From DATFQI01 sp963816955 (GTDB lineage Bacteria; Actinomycetota; Thermoleophilia; Solirubrobacterales; Solirubrobacteraceae), in NCBI GenBank assembly GCA_963816955.1, contig CAWFME010000001.1:62001-126000 (forward strand): a stretch of DNA of 64,000 nt. The letters run 5' to 3'. The number at the start of each line of letters is the position of its first letter. Position 1 is the first letter of the stretch. The notes under the pieces were generated by a model. That model was not told the DNA's origin. It did no database searches and worked only from the letters and a program-made list of their open reading frames with translations. Of the stretch, positions 40,642 to 49,094 are shown one piece after another. The position numbers and the translations under genes are program-made.

Positions 40642-42708
40642 TCAGTGCGTTAGAGCTTCTTCCTCCTCCGCCGCCTTCGCGATGACCTTCTGGGCGAGGT
40701 GCGCGGGCACCTCCTCGTAGCGCAGGAACTCGAGCCCGTACTCGCCCTGGCCGCCCGTGATCGAGCGCAGGTCGGGCGCGTAGCTGAGCATCTCCGCCAT
40801 CGGGACCTCGGCCTTGACCTCGGTCATGCCGCCCACGGCCTCGGTGCCGAGCGGGCGGCCGCGGCGCGAGGACAGGTCGCCCATGACGTCGCCGACCGAC
40901 TCGTCGGGCACGGAGGCCGTGACGAGCATGATCGGCTCCAGCAGCACCGGCTGGGCCCGCGAGAGGGCGTCCTTCATGGCGATCGAGCCGGCCATCTTGA
41001 ACGCCATCTCCGACGAGTCGACCGTGTGGTAGCTGCCGTCGAAGAGCCGCACGCGCACGCCCTTGATGGGATAGCCGGCGATCGCGCCCGACTGCATCGC
41101 CTCCAGCACGCCCTTCTCGACCGCCGGGATGAACCCGGTCGGGATCACGCCGCCCTTGATCGCGTTGACGAACTCGAAGCCGTCGCCGTCGGGCAGCGGC
41201 TCGATCTCGATGTGGCAGTCGCCGAACTGGCCGCGCCCGCCCGTCTGCTTCTTGTGGCGGCCGTGGGCCTTGGCGGAGCCGCGGATCGTCTCCTGGTAGG
41301 GCACGCGCGGCGGCTTGAGGTTGACCTCGGCGCCGAAGCGCGACTTCATGCGGTCCACGATCACCTCGACGTGGATCTGCGACAAACCCGCCACGATCTG
41401 CTCGCCCGTCTGCGGGTCGCGGTGCAGGTCGATCGTCGGGTCCTCCTCCTGGAGGCGCCGCAGGGCGGTGTAGGCCTTGTCCTCGTCGCCGACCGGCTCC
41501 ATCGCGAACGCCATCACCGGCGCGGGCAGCTTGATCGAGGGCATCGAGATCGGCTGGTCGCGCTCGGCGAGCCAGTCCCCGGCCCGCGTCTCCTTGAGCT
41601 TGGCCACCGCGCCGATGTCGCCCGGCCCGAACGAGTCGGCGTGCGTGACGTCCTTGCCCTGCGGGACGAGCAGCTGGCCGATCCGCTCCTTGTGGTGGGT
41701 GCGGGTGTTGAGCACGTGGGTGTCGTGGGTCATGACGCCCTGGTAGACGCGGAACAGGTTGATGCGGCCCGCGAACGGATCGGCGCGCGTCTTGAACACG
41801 TAGGCGAACATCTCGCCGTCCTCGCTCGGCTCGAGCGTCATGTCCGCGAGCTCCAGGCCGCCGTGCTGCACGGGCGACGGGAGGTCGTCGACGATCGCCT
41901 CCAGCAGGCGGTCGGCGCCCAGGTGCGCGGTCGCCACGCCGCACGTCACCGGGAAGATGTGGCCGTGGTCGGTGCCGTCCTCGAGCGCGCCGACGATCTC
42001 GTCGTGGGAGATCTCCTCGCCCTCGAGGTAGCGCTCCATCAGCGTCTCGGAGTTCTCGGCGACCTCGTCCATGAGCTTCTCGCGGTACTCCTGCGCGAGG
42101 TCGGCGAGATCGTCCGGGATCGGGATCTCCTTGCAGTTGTCCTTGCCGGAGCCGTCGTAGGCGTAGGCCTTCATGTCGACGAGGTCGATCAGCCCGCGGA
42201 CGTCGTGCTCGGAGCCGATCGGGATCTCGGTCGCCACGACGTGCGGCCCGAACGCGGCCTTCAGGCTCTCGAGGGCGCGGAAGAAGTCCGCCCGCTCGCG
42301 GTCGAGCATGTTCACGTAGACCAGCCGCGCCACGCCGAGCTCCTCGGCGCGCTGCCACAGGCGCTGCGTGCCGACCTCGACGCCCATGACCGCGTTGACG
42401 ACGAACACGGCCGACTCGCACACGCGCAGCGCGCCGAGGGCATCGGCGATGAAGGACGGCTCGCCGGGCGTGTCGATCAGGTTGACCTTCACGTCGCGCC
42501 AGTCGAAGGAGGCCAGCGACGCCGAGATCGACATCCCGCGCGACTTCTCGTCCTCGTCGGAGTCCGAGACCGTCGTACCGTCAGCCACCGAGCCGAGACG
42601 GGTGGTCGCGCCGGCCTCGAACATCAGGGCCTCGTGCAGCGACGTCTTCCCGCTCCCCCGGTGGCCCACCAACGCCACGTTGCGGATCCTGTCTGCAGGA
42701 TGGGACAT
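40642..42708 (-). CDS. EF-G-like translation-factor GTPase (EF-G2 type)
   Basis: 688 residues from ATG 42708. All EF-G domains are present: G domain 1-270, domain II (AYVFKTRADPFAGRINLFRVY), III, IV (KKQTGGRGQFGDCHIEIEPL) and V. G1 is GHRGSGKTS (15-23). G3 reads DTPGE (79-83), with Glu in place of the catalytic His of DTPGH, and G4 reads NMLDR (133-137) in place of NKMDR. These changes mark the EF-G2/FusA2 paralogues, whose GTPase is absent or weak and whose role is not settled. The housekeeping fusA must lie elsewhere. It is 61 bp downstream of the sigma factor, with a hairpin between. Confidence 0.9.
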   Translation of the reverse strand: MSHPADRIRNVALVGHRGSGKTSLHEALMFEAGATTRLGSVADGTTVSDSDEDEKSRGMSISASLASFDWRDVKVNLIDTPGEPSFIADALGALRVCESAVFVVNAVMGVEVGTQRLWQRAEELGVARLVYVNMLDRERADFFRALESLKAAFGPHVVATEIPIGSEHDVRGLIDLVDMKAYAYDGSGKDNCKEIPIPDDLADLAQEYREKLMDEVAENSETLMERYLEGEEISHDEIVGALEDGTDHGHIFPVTCGVATAHLGADRLLEAIVDDLPSPVQHGGLELADMTLEPSEDGEMFAYVFKTRADPFAGRINLFRVYQGVMTHDTHVLNTRTHHKERIGQLLVPQGKDVTHADSFGPGDIGAVAKLKETRAGDWLAERDQPISMPSIKLPAPVMAFAMEPVGDEDKAYTALRRLQEEDPTIDLHRDPQTGEQIVAGLSQIHVEVIVDRMKSRFGAEVNLKPPRVPYQETIRGSAKAHGRHKKQTGGRGQFGDCHIEIEPLPDGDGFEFVNAIKGGVIPTGFIPAVEKGVLEAMQSGAIAGYPIKGVRVRLFDGSYHTVDSSEMAFKMAGSIAMKDALSRAQPVLLEPIMLVTASVPDESVGDVMGDLSSRRGRPLGTEAVGGMTEVKAEVPMAEMLSYAPDLRSITGGQGEYGLEFLRYEEVPAHLAQKVIAKAAEEEEALTH

Positions 42709-42732
42709 GCCCGGCACCTCGCTCTCCTCAGC

Positions 42733-42754
42733 CTCCCCCTCCCTCAAGGGGGAG
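42733..42754 (-). terminator. Hairpin between sigma factor and EF-G2
   Basis: CTCCCCCT (42733-42740) and AGGGGGAG (42747-42754) are perfect arms around six bases. It follows the sigma-factor stop by 15 nt on the minus strand. It could terminate or attenuate read-through into EF-G2. Confidence 0.5.
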
Positions 42755-42769
42755 ATGGAAGCGGGGAAG

Positions 42770-43591
42770 TTACCGGAGGTTGTCGCCCTGGAGGCGGCTC
42801 TTGAGCCGCAGCACGGCCTTCGTGTGCAGCTGGGAGATGCGCGACTCGGTCACGCCGAGGACCTCGCCGATCTCGCGCAGGGTCAGGTTCTCGTAGTAGT
42901 AGAGCGCGATCACGAGCTTCTCGCGCTCGGGCAGCGCCGAGATCGCGTCGGCCAGGCGGTCCTTGAGCTCGGAGGCGTCGAGGATCTGCTGGGGGTCCGG
43001 CGCGTCCGGGTCGTGCAGGGTGTCCAGCAGCGAGACCTGGTCGCCGGAGGAGTCCGAGACCGCCCACAGCTCGTCGAGCGCGACCACGGTCGAGTTGGAG
43101 ATCTTGACCAGCGACTCCTGGAACTCCTCGACCGAGAGGTTGAGCTCGCGGGCCATCTCCTCGTCGGTCGGCGTCCGGTGCAGGCGGTGCTCGAGCTTGC
43201 CGTGCACGCGCTCGATCTCGCGGGCGCGGGCGCGCACGGAGCGCGGCACCCAGTCCAGCGAGCGCAGCTCGTCGATGATCGCGCCCTTGATGCGCGTGAT
43301 CGCGTACGTCTCGAACTTGATCTCGCGCTCGGGATCGAAGCGCTCGATCGCGTTGATGAGCCCGATCAGACCGTAGGAGATGAGATCGGATTCCTCGACG
43401 TGCGCGGGCAGGCCGGAGGACATCCGGCCGGCGACGTACTTGACCAGCGGTGAGTAGGCGACCACGAGCTGCTCGCGCGCCCGATCGGAACCGCTCCCCT
43501 TGTAGCGGCGCCAGAGCTCCCGGAGCTCGATCGCTTTGACGTTGGTCTCCAGTGTCAGTCTCCGCCTAGGCCCTCGGGTGGCTGCGCTCAT
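42770..43591 (-). CDS. whiG: RNA polymerase sigma factor of the FliA/WhiG (sigma-28) type
   Basis: 273 residues from ATG 43591. Region 2: LVVAYSPLVKYVAGRM and DLISYGLIGLINAIERFDPEREIKFETYAITRIKGAIIDELR. Region 3: PTDEEMARELNLS. Region 4 HTH: LREIGEVLGVTESRISQLHTKAVLRLK. Order and spacing match WhiG/FliA, which direct motility genes in many bacteria and sporulation in Streptomyces. Which process it serves here cannot be told; no flagellar genes are in the window. The start codon lies inside the 3' end of the recombinase remnant, so the two are translationally linked. Confidence 0.9.
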   Translation of the reverse strand: MSAATRGPRRRLTLETNVKAIELRELWRRYKGSGSDRAREQLVVAYSPLVKYVAGRMSSGLPAHVEESDLISYGLIGLINAIERFDPEREIKFETYAITRIKGAIIDELRSLDWVPRSVRARAREIERVHGKLEHRLHRTPTDEEMARELNLSVEEFQESLVKISNSTVVALDELWAVSDSSGDQVSLLDTLHDPDAPDPQQILDASELKDRLADAISALPEREKLVIALYYYENLTLREIGEVLGVTESRISQLHTKAVLRLKSRLQGDNLR

Positions 43592-44114
43592 ACGCGGCCC
43601 GTAGGCGCGCTGACTCTACCCGAGTGTAGACCGGGGTGGTCAGAATCGAACCTCGGTTCGCCATCGCGGCATGGCGCGCCCAGACCCGCAGGCGGCGGCG
43701 GATGTCGGAGCTCGACAGCCGCCGTCCGGTCTTGGAAACGAACAGCGCGCGCACGCCCGCGTCGCGGGCCAGCGCCTCGCGGCCGTGCTCCAGGTAGCGG
43801 GCCACGGCGCGCGTGGCCGGCTCGCGGCTGTCGAGGTCGACGCTGCCGAGGTCGAGCTTGACGAGCTCCTCGGCCCGCAGCCCGCGGCTGCAGGCGAGCT
43901 CGAACATGGCGCGGTCGCGCAGCTCCAGCGGCGTCGTGGCGGGGATCTGGTCCAGCAGCCGGGCGACCTCGTGGTCCTCGATCACGGCGCGGGGATCGGC
44001 GCGCAGCTCGCCGTACTCGACGAGCACGCGCGAGAACGCCCGCGCGGAGGCCCGCCGGAAGCGGCCGGGGCTAGCATCGATGCCGATGGCCTCGTTCTTC
44101 ATCGACACGTCCAC
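43566..44114 (-). pseudogene. XerC/D-type recombinase remnant lacking the HxxR box
   Basis: 182 codons from GTG 44114 (or 153 from GTG 44027). Residues about 20-45 resemble the end of a SAM-like core-binding domain (ASARAFSRVLVEYGELRADP). The catalytic domain starts normally with ELRDRAMFELACSRGLRAEELVKL (Arg I), and ends normally with ILTTPVYTRVESARLRAAYERSHPRA (Tyr). Between them, where about 40 residues with HxLRHSFATHL and the second His should be, the sequence jumps from WARHAAMANRG directly to SILTT. Without HxxR it cannot be an active recombinase. It may be a relic kept for translation of the sigma factor, or a repurposed DNA-binding protein. Confidence 0.7.
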
Positions 44115-44370
44115 GGGTCAGGTCGCCACCCAGCGCCAGCTCGTCGAGGCCGGCGTCGTCGCGTCCGACGAGCTGCCCAAGCTCCCGTGGCACCGCATCC
44201 AGGGCACCGGCGACGCGTCCACGATGTGGTACGCCGTCATGCGCAAGCAGGAGAGGGGCGTGTACATCGGCACGCTGGTACTTCGCCACGGCGGCCACCA
44301 TGCCTCCCTGCTGGCGGGGGGCTGGGAGGAGGTCCCCGTGGGTGAGATCTCTGCCCCCACCTCGCGCTAG
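44080..44370 (+). CDS. Unknown small protein
   Basis: 96 residues from ATG 44080 (or ATG 44086). It starts MPMASFFIDTSTGQVATQRQ and contains KLPWHRIQGTGDASTMWYAVMRK, ERGVYIGTLVLRHGGHHASLL and GGWEEVPVGEI. The alternating hydrophobic pattern suggests a small beta-barrel or sandwich. No family recognised. It overlaps the 5' end of the recombinase remnant head to head, which argues for the shorter start (44027) of the latter. Confidence 0.65.
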   Translation: MPMASFFIDTSTGQVATQRQLVEAGVVASDELPKLPWHRIQGTGDASTMWYAVMRKQERGVYIGTLVLRHGGHHASLLAGGWEEVPVGEISAPTSR

Positions 44371-44388
44371 CGCGCGCAGCGCGCGCGC

Positions 44389-45429
44389 TCAGGCGATGTA
44401 GATCGGCGCGCCGACCGGGACCTGGTCGTAGAGGTCGATCACGTCCGGGATGCGCATGCGGATGCAGCCGTGCGAAGCTCGCGTGCCGATCGAGGACTCC
44501 GCGTCGGTGCCGTGCACTCCCACCCCGTCGTAGACGCCCAGCCAGCGCGCCTTGAGCGGGTTCTCGGGCGTGCCGCCGGGCACCACCTTGCCGCGGTCCT
44601 TCGCGGCGACCCAGTCGGAGTTGGGCATCGTCCAGGCGGGGTCCACGGCCTTGTTCTGGATCGAGTAGAGCCCCGCTGGCGTGTCCAGACCGACCTGGCC
44701 GACGGCGATGCCGTAGGACTTGGCGAGCTTGAGGTTCTTGTAGAGCGTCAGCCTGAACGCGCCGCGGTTGACGACCAGCACGGCCGGATACTTCTTCGCC
44801 AGCTCGTCCGTGCTCACCTCGGGCTCGACGACGTTCGTGCGCACGCGCACGACGCGGCGGCTGCCGGAGTCCAGCAGCTCGCGCTCGAGGTCGCGCCGCA
44901 GACGGGCGGCGCGCACCTCGCGGCCGTCCTTGGAGGGCCTGGGCGCGACGCTGCCGTGCTCGAGATCGACGGACGCGTCGACGGGCTCGATCGCCAGATC
45001 GCGCTGCACGCGCGCCACCAGGCGGCGGATCGCGGGCTTGGAGTAGGACACCTTCGCGTCGAGGTCGGTGAGGATCGGCCTGCCGCGGACCTCGCGCCAG
45101 GTGCGGCTGAGGATGTCGCCGTCGCGCGAGCGCACCAGCGCGCGCTGCACCGAGCCGTCGATGTCGACGCCGATCTGCGCCTGCGCCGGGGTGAGCTTGT
45201 AGCGCTTGCCTTCGTAGCGGGCCGTGACCGGGCGGTTGAGCGGGTCCAGCAGCGCCGCGCGCAGCTTGGTCCGCGCCTTGGAGGCGCTCAGGCCGCCGAC
45301 GTCGACGCCGTTGACCTTGATGCCCTCGGCGATCTGCCCTTCCTTGCCCTGGTCGTACGCGTAGACGCCGCCCGCTCCGGCGAGCAGCGCGACGACGAGG
45401 ATGGCGATCAGGGCGAGGGAGCGATGCAT
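44389..45429 (-). CDS. L,D-transpeptidase with N-terminal peptidoglycan-binding region
   Basis: 346 residues from ATG 45429. N-terminal signal anchor (6-26), then a PG_binding_4-like region (KVNGVDVGGLSASKARTKL), and a C-terminal YkuD catalytic domain with VVNRGAFRLTLYKNLKL, TPAGLYSIQNK and the active site HG(C)IRM preceded by TRASH, catalytic C322 and H320. It forms 3-3 cross-links in peptidoglycan outside the membrane. Family members of this architecture also anchor proteins to the wall. Monocistronic by appearance. Confidence 0.93.
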   Translation of the reverse strand: MHRSLALIAILVVALLAGAGGVYAYDQGKEGQIAEGIKVNGVDVGGLSASKARTKLRAALLDPLNRPVTARYEGKRYKLTPAQAQIGVDIDGSVQRALVRSRDGDILSRTWREVRGRPILTDLDAKVSYSKPAIRRLVARVQRDLAIEPVDASVDLEHGSVAPRPSKDGREVRAARLRRDLERELLDSGSRRVVRVRTNVVEPEVSTDELAKKYPAVLVVNRGAFRLTLYKNLKLAKSYGIAVGQVGLDTPAGLYSIQNKAVDPAWTMPNSDWVAAKDRGKVVPGGTPENPLKARWLGVYDGVGVHGTDAESSIGTRASHGCIRMRIPDVIDLYDQVPVGAPIYIA

Positions 45430-45496
45430 GGGGAGCGGCGTCTTACTGTACGCACGGATTCCTGTCCCCAGGAATCCCTGCAACCGATCTCGCAGG

Positions 45497-46573
45497 TCAG
45501 CCTGCTGACTTGCCGCCCTGCGGCCGCTCTCCGCGGCGCCGGACGCTGGGGCTGTAACGCAGGAACTCCTCGACCTCGCGCTCGTACCGGTACGGCGCGT
45601 TGCCGTCCTGCCGCAGGGCCCGCACCCGCAGGTCCTCGGCGAACTTCGCGACCGCCTCACGGGTCGTGTAGCGCGGCGTGTAGCCCGCGGCCTTGAGCTT
45701 GCGGTTGTCGAGCCCGCGGCCGTAGCGCAGCTGCTGGGCCATCTCCTCCGGGATGCGCAGGCCGGCGGCGCGCAGCGCGCTCGTGGCGAGGCCCGTGCCC
45801 CATGGCGGCAGGATCGGCGCCAGCGGGCGCCCGAGCAGGCTCGCGACCTCCGACAGCACCAGCACGCCGTCGCCGGCGACGTTGTAGGTGCCCGGCAGGT
45901 CGTGGCTCGCCGCGTGCTCGAGCACGCCGACGATGTCGTCCTCGTGCACGAACTGGTAGCGCGGGTCGAAGCCCAGGATGCACGGGATGGCGGGCAGCGC
46001 GAGCAGGTTGAGGTGGGAGGTCCGCAGGTCGGGCCCGATCCCGTTGGCGAAGCGCAGCACCGTGACCGTGACGTCCTTGTTGCGGCCGGCGAAGCCCTGC
46101 ACGGCGTTCTCGGCCTCGACGATGTCGGACTCCAGGCGGGTCCGCGGCGGGTGAGGGCGCTGCATCGCCTCCGTGAAGAACGCCGGGTCGTCGCGCTCGC
46201 AGCCGTAGTAGTGCGCGGAGGACTTGAAGACGACCTTGCGCACCGGCGAAGATTGTCCGCCGTACCCGCCACAGGCCGCGAGGATGTTCATCGTCCCGAT
46301 CACGTTGATCTCGTGCGCGTCGCGCGGGGAGGCTTGGATCGAGTCCACGACGAGCCGCGAGTCGATCACCGTGTCGATCTCCGCCGCCTGCACGATCCGG
46401 CGCAGCAGCGCGTGCTGGGTGCCGACGCGGACGAACTCCGTGCGCTCGAGCTCGAGCGTCGGGTCCTCGGGGCTGACGCCGATGATCGTCTCGACGCTCT
46501 CGTCGCGCTCCAGCGCCTGGGCGAGCTTGCCGCCCCAGAACGAGGACACGCCGGTGACGAGGACCCTGCTCAT
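45497..46573 (-). CDS. NAD-dependent epimerase/dehydratase (extended SDR)
   Basis: 358 residues from ATG 46573, which overlaps the acyltransferase stop (ATGA). Rossmann VLVTGVSSFWGGKLA (4-18). The tyrosine motif is YYGCE (in SSAHYYGCERDD), so the usual YxxxK lysine is not evident there. C-terminal YTPRYTTREAVAKF is typical of actinobacterial epimerases found with acyltransferases and HAD phosphatases. The operon context suggests envelope lipid or glycolipid metabolism; substrate unknown. Confidence 0.85.
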   Translation of the reverse strand: MSRVLVTGVSSFWGGKLAQALERDESVETIIGVSPEDPTLELERTEFVRVGTQHALLRRIVQAAEIDTVIDSRLVVDSIQASPRDAHEINVIGTMNILAACGGYGGQSSPVRKVVFKSSAHYYGCERDDPAFFTEAMQRPHPPRTRLESDIVEAENAVQGFAGRNKDVTVTVLRFANGIGPDLRTSHLNLLALPAIPCILGFDPRYQFVHEDDIVGVLEHAASHDLPGTYNVAGDGVLVLSEVASLLGRPLAPILPPWGTGLATSALRAAGLRIPEEMAQQLRYGRGLDNRKLKAAGYTPRYTTREAVAKFAEDLRVRALRQDGNAPYRYEREVEEFLRYSPSVRRRGERPQGGKSAG

Positions 46574-47427
46574 CCGAACCAGACCGAGCGGCGGTGGGCG
46601 AGCATGTCGATCAGCTCCTCCTGGATGCGGCCGCGGATCTCGTCGGCGACCGTCTGGATGAGCCCGCGGTCCTGCCAGGGCTCCTCCCCCCACTGGTCGG
46701 TCGGGATCGGCTCGAGGAAGCGGAGCTTGAACTTGGCGGGCAGGTAGCCGAGGAAGCCGGCCAGGCCGAGGTGCGGGAAGGTCGGCGTGATCGGGAAGTA
46801 CAGCAGGCCCGTGAGGCGCTGCAGCGCGCTCATGTGGGCGAAGATCGGCATCGACTCCTCCGCCCCCACGACGGCCACGGGCACGATCGGGGTCCGCGCG
46901 CGCATCGCCGCCTCGACGAAGCCGCCGCGGCCGAAGCGGCGCAGCTTGTAGCGGTCCTTGTAGAGCTTCTCCGTGCCCTTGCGGCCCTCGGGGAAGACGA
47001 GCACGAGCTGCTCCTCGTCGGCCAGCAGGCGGTGGACGTTGGCCGGGTGCGCGGGCACGCCGCCGATCTTGCTCACGAGCATGCTGAAGCCCGGATACCC
47101 CTTGAAGAAGTGCTCGACCGTGAGGTGCAGCGGGCGCGGGCGGGGGTGCTCCTCCTTGATCGCCTTGGTGATCATCGCCGCGTCGGGCGGGAGCGCGCCC
47201 GAGTGGTTGGAGACCAGCAGCGCGCCGCCGGTGGCCGGCACGTTCTCGATCCCCTCGACCTCGCAGCGGAACCAGTAGTGGTAGAGCCAGTCGTAGATCG
47301 TGCGGTCCATCAGGCCCTCGATCCGCTCCGAGCGCCCCCAGTCGGTGACCTGGCGGTCGGGCTCGATCGCGGGCAGATAGGAGCGCAGCTCGTCGCTGGG
47401 CGCCGGGAGCTCCTTGCGGGCGCTCAT
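46570..47427 (-). CDS. PlsC-like lysophospholipid acyltransferase
   Basis: 285 residues from ATG 47427 (ATGA overlap with the HAD gene). Acyltransferase block I is VSNHSGALPPDAAM, with longer spacing between His and Asp than the classical HX4D but as in the mycobacterial/actinobacterial subfamily. Block III LVFPEGRKGTEK and block IV IVPVAVVGAEE follow. It should acylate a lysophospholipid or glycolipid at the membrane. Central gene of a tightly overlapping HAD-acyltransferase-epimerase operon. Confidence 0.9.
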   Translation of the reverse strand: MSARKELPAPSDELRSYLPAIEPDRQVTDWGRSERIEGLMDRTIYDWLYHYWFRCEVEGIENVPATGGALLVSNHSGALPPDAAMITKAIKEEHPRPRPLHLTVEHFFKGYPGFSMLVSKIGGVPAHPANVHRLLADEEQLVLVFPEGRKGTEKLYKDRYKLRRFGRGGFVEAAMRARTPIVPVAVVGAEESMPIFAHMSALQRLTGLLYFPITPTFPHLGLAGFLGYLPAKFKLRFLEPIPTDQWGEEPWQDRGLIQTVADEIRGRIQEELIDMLAHRRSVWFG

Positions 47428-47984
47428 CGCGCCGCCCCTTCCAGGAGCGGCTCGAGCGCGCGGGCGAGGCCGGGCCAGTCGGGCGCGCAGACGACGTCCT
47501 CCTCCTCGCAGATGTCGCGGTTCCACGGGTGCTCGATCGTGGCCACCCGCAGGCCCGCGTCTATGGCAGCCTCGAGGTTGACCGGCGAGTCGTCGATCAG
47601 CAGCTCGATCCCGATCGCGCGGCAGTGGGCGACCTTGTCGTCGGAGCAGTGGAGCTCGTCGTAGGGCAGCCCGATCCGGTCCAACCAGCGGGTGGTCGCG
47701 TCGTGCGCGCCGACGCGGCGGTGCGAGGTGATGTGGATGAAGTGCCCCGCCTCCTTCCAGGCGCGCACGGTCTCGACGGCGTGCGGGTAGGGCTCGGCGG
47801 CCAGGATCTGCTCGTCGGTGTGCGTCTCCTCCACGCAGGCGCGGACCTGCTCGGGGCGCAGCCGGTCGATGTGCCAGAGCTGGTCGGCGTAGGGGAGCTC
47901 GACGCCGAAGCGGCGCTTGGCGGCGGCCTCGAACTGGTCCCAGTAGTGGTGGAGCGTGGAGTCGATGTCGATCGCGATCCGCAC
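47424..47984 (-). CDS. HAD-family phosphatase (5'-nucleotidase-like)
   Basis: 186 residues from GTG 47984. Motif I DIDSTLHHYW (DxDxT), motif II THITSHRR-like ITSHRR, motif III DDKVAHC lysine, motif IV LLIDDSPVN. The small helical cap insertion between motifs I and II matches cytosolic 5'(3')-deoxyribonucleotidases and similar. First gene of the three-gene operon; in that setting it may act on a phospholipid or sugar-phosphate intermediate instead. Divergent from the alpha/beta hydrolase, 27 bp between starts. Confidence 0.87.
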   Translation of the reverse strand: MRIAIDIDSTLHHYWDQFEAAAKRRFGVELPYADQLWHIDRLRPEQVRACVEETHTDEQILAAEPYPHAVETVRAWKEAGHFIHITSHRRVGAHDATTRWLDRIGLPYDELHCSDDKVAHCRAIGIELLIDDSPVNLEAAIDAGLRVATIEHPWNRDICEEEDVVCAPDWPGLARALEPLLEGAAR

Positions 47985-48011
47985 AGGCGCGTTGATACGG
48001 TAGTCCGCGCC

Positions 48012-48992
48012 GTGCCGACGAGGCGTCAGCAGTTGCGCGGGGCGATCGAGAACGGGCTGCTGCGACCCGGTGCGGACGAGACGTACGCCGACGGTGACGA
48101 CTCGACGTGGATGTCCGTCGACTGGCCGGCGATGACGTCGCGGCTCGTGATCGAGGGCCGCGAGGTCAACGTCGTGGACACGGGTGGTGAGTCCAAGCCC
48201 GTGTTGGTCTTCGTCCACGGGCTGTCCGGGACGTGGCAGAACTGGCTGCTCAACATCCCGGCCTTCATGGGCTCGCACCGCGTGATCGCGCCCGACCTGC
48301 CGGGTTTCGGCGAGTCGCCGATGCCGCGCGAGAAGGTCTCGATCCAGGGCTACGCGCGGGTCCTCGACGGGCTCCTCCACGAGCGCGGCGTCGAGTCCGC
48401 CGTGCTGGTGGGCAACTCGATGGGCGGCTTCGTGGCCGCGGAGCTGGCGCTGTCGTTCTCCACGCGGGTCGAGAAGCTCGTGCTCGTGAGCGCGGCCGGG
48501 CTCTCGATCGAGGAGTACCGGCGGGCGCCGCTGCTCGTCGGCGCGCGCGTCTGGGCCGCGGGCGCGACGTGGGTCGGCGCCCGCGGGCACTCGGTGGTGA
48601 CGCGTCCGCGCGCGCGGCGGCTCGGGCTGCAGCTGATAGCCCGCTATCCCGAGCGGCTCTCCCCCGCCCTGACCTTCGAGCTCACGCGCGGCGCCGGCAC
48701 GCGCGGCTTCGTGCCCGCGATGGAGGCGCTGCTCTCCTACGGGTTCCGCGACCAGCTCGCGCGGATCGAGGTGCCGACGCTGGTCGTCTGGGGCCGCAAC
48801 GACATGCTCGTGCCGCGCGGCGACGCGCGCGAGTACGTGCGGCTGATCGGCGACAACGCCCGGCGCGAGATGTTCGAGGACACCGGGCACCTGGCGATGG
48901 TCGAGCGGCCGTCGCGCTTCAACCGGCTGCTGGCGGACTTCGTGGCGGGCGAGCGCGCGCCCGAGGCCGGCGTCGAGGGCGTCAGCGCCTAG
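48012..48992 (+). CDS. Alpha/beta hydrolase
   Basis: 326 residues from GTG 48012; a later ATG at 48111 (MSVDWPA) would also keep the fold intact. Oxyanion segment VFVHGLSGTWQNW, nucleophile elbow GNSMGG with S136, acid in VVWGRNDMLVP, and His in DTGHLAMVE. A lid insertion (about 170-235) contains VTRPRARRLGLQLIARYP. It is a cytosolic esterase, lipase or epoxide-hydrolase relative of unknown substrate. Confidence 0.9.
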   Translation: MPTRRQQLRGAIENGLLRPGADETYADGDDSTWMSVDWPAMTSRLVIEGREVNVVDTGGESKPVLVFVHGLSGTWQNWLLNIPAFMGSHRVIAPDLPGFGESPMPREKVSIQGYARVLDGLLHERGVESAVLVGNSMGGFVAAELALSFSTRVEKLVLVSAAGLSIEEYRRAPLLVGARVWAAGATWVGARGHSVVTRPRARRLGLQLIARYPERLSPALTFELTRGAGTRGFVPAMEALLSYGFRDQLARIEVPTLVVWGRNDMLVPRGDAREYVRLIGDNARREMFEDTGHLAMVERPSRFNRLLADFVAGERAPEAGVEGVSA

Positions 48993-49094
48993 CCACACGC
49001 GGCATCGAACATCCGGCCGTCGCGGGCGCCGGCTGGCCCAATGTCCGACCGGCGGCCGATCAATGGCGCGGCTCCGTGGTCGATAAGCAGGGGG

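Noticed and set aside
48233..49090. Open frame extending upstream from the HD-GYP gene through the hydrolase region
   Set aside because: Arg-rich composition and overlap with the hydrolase and Vgb-like genes; HD-GYP starts at the TGATG overlap.
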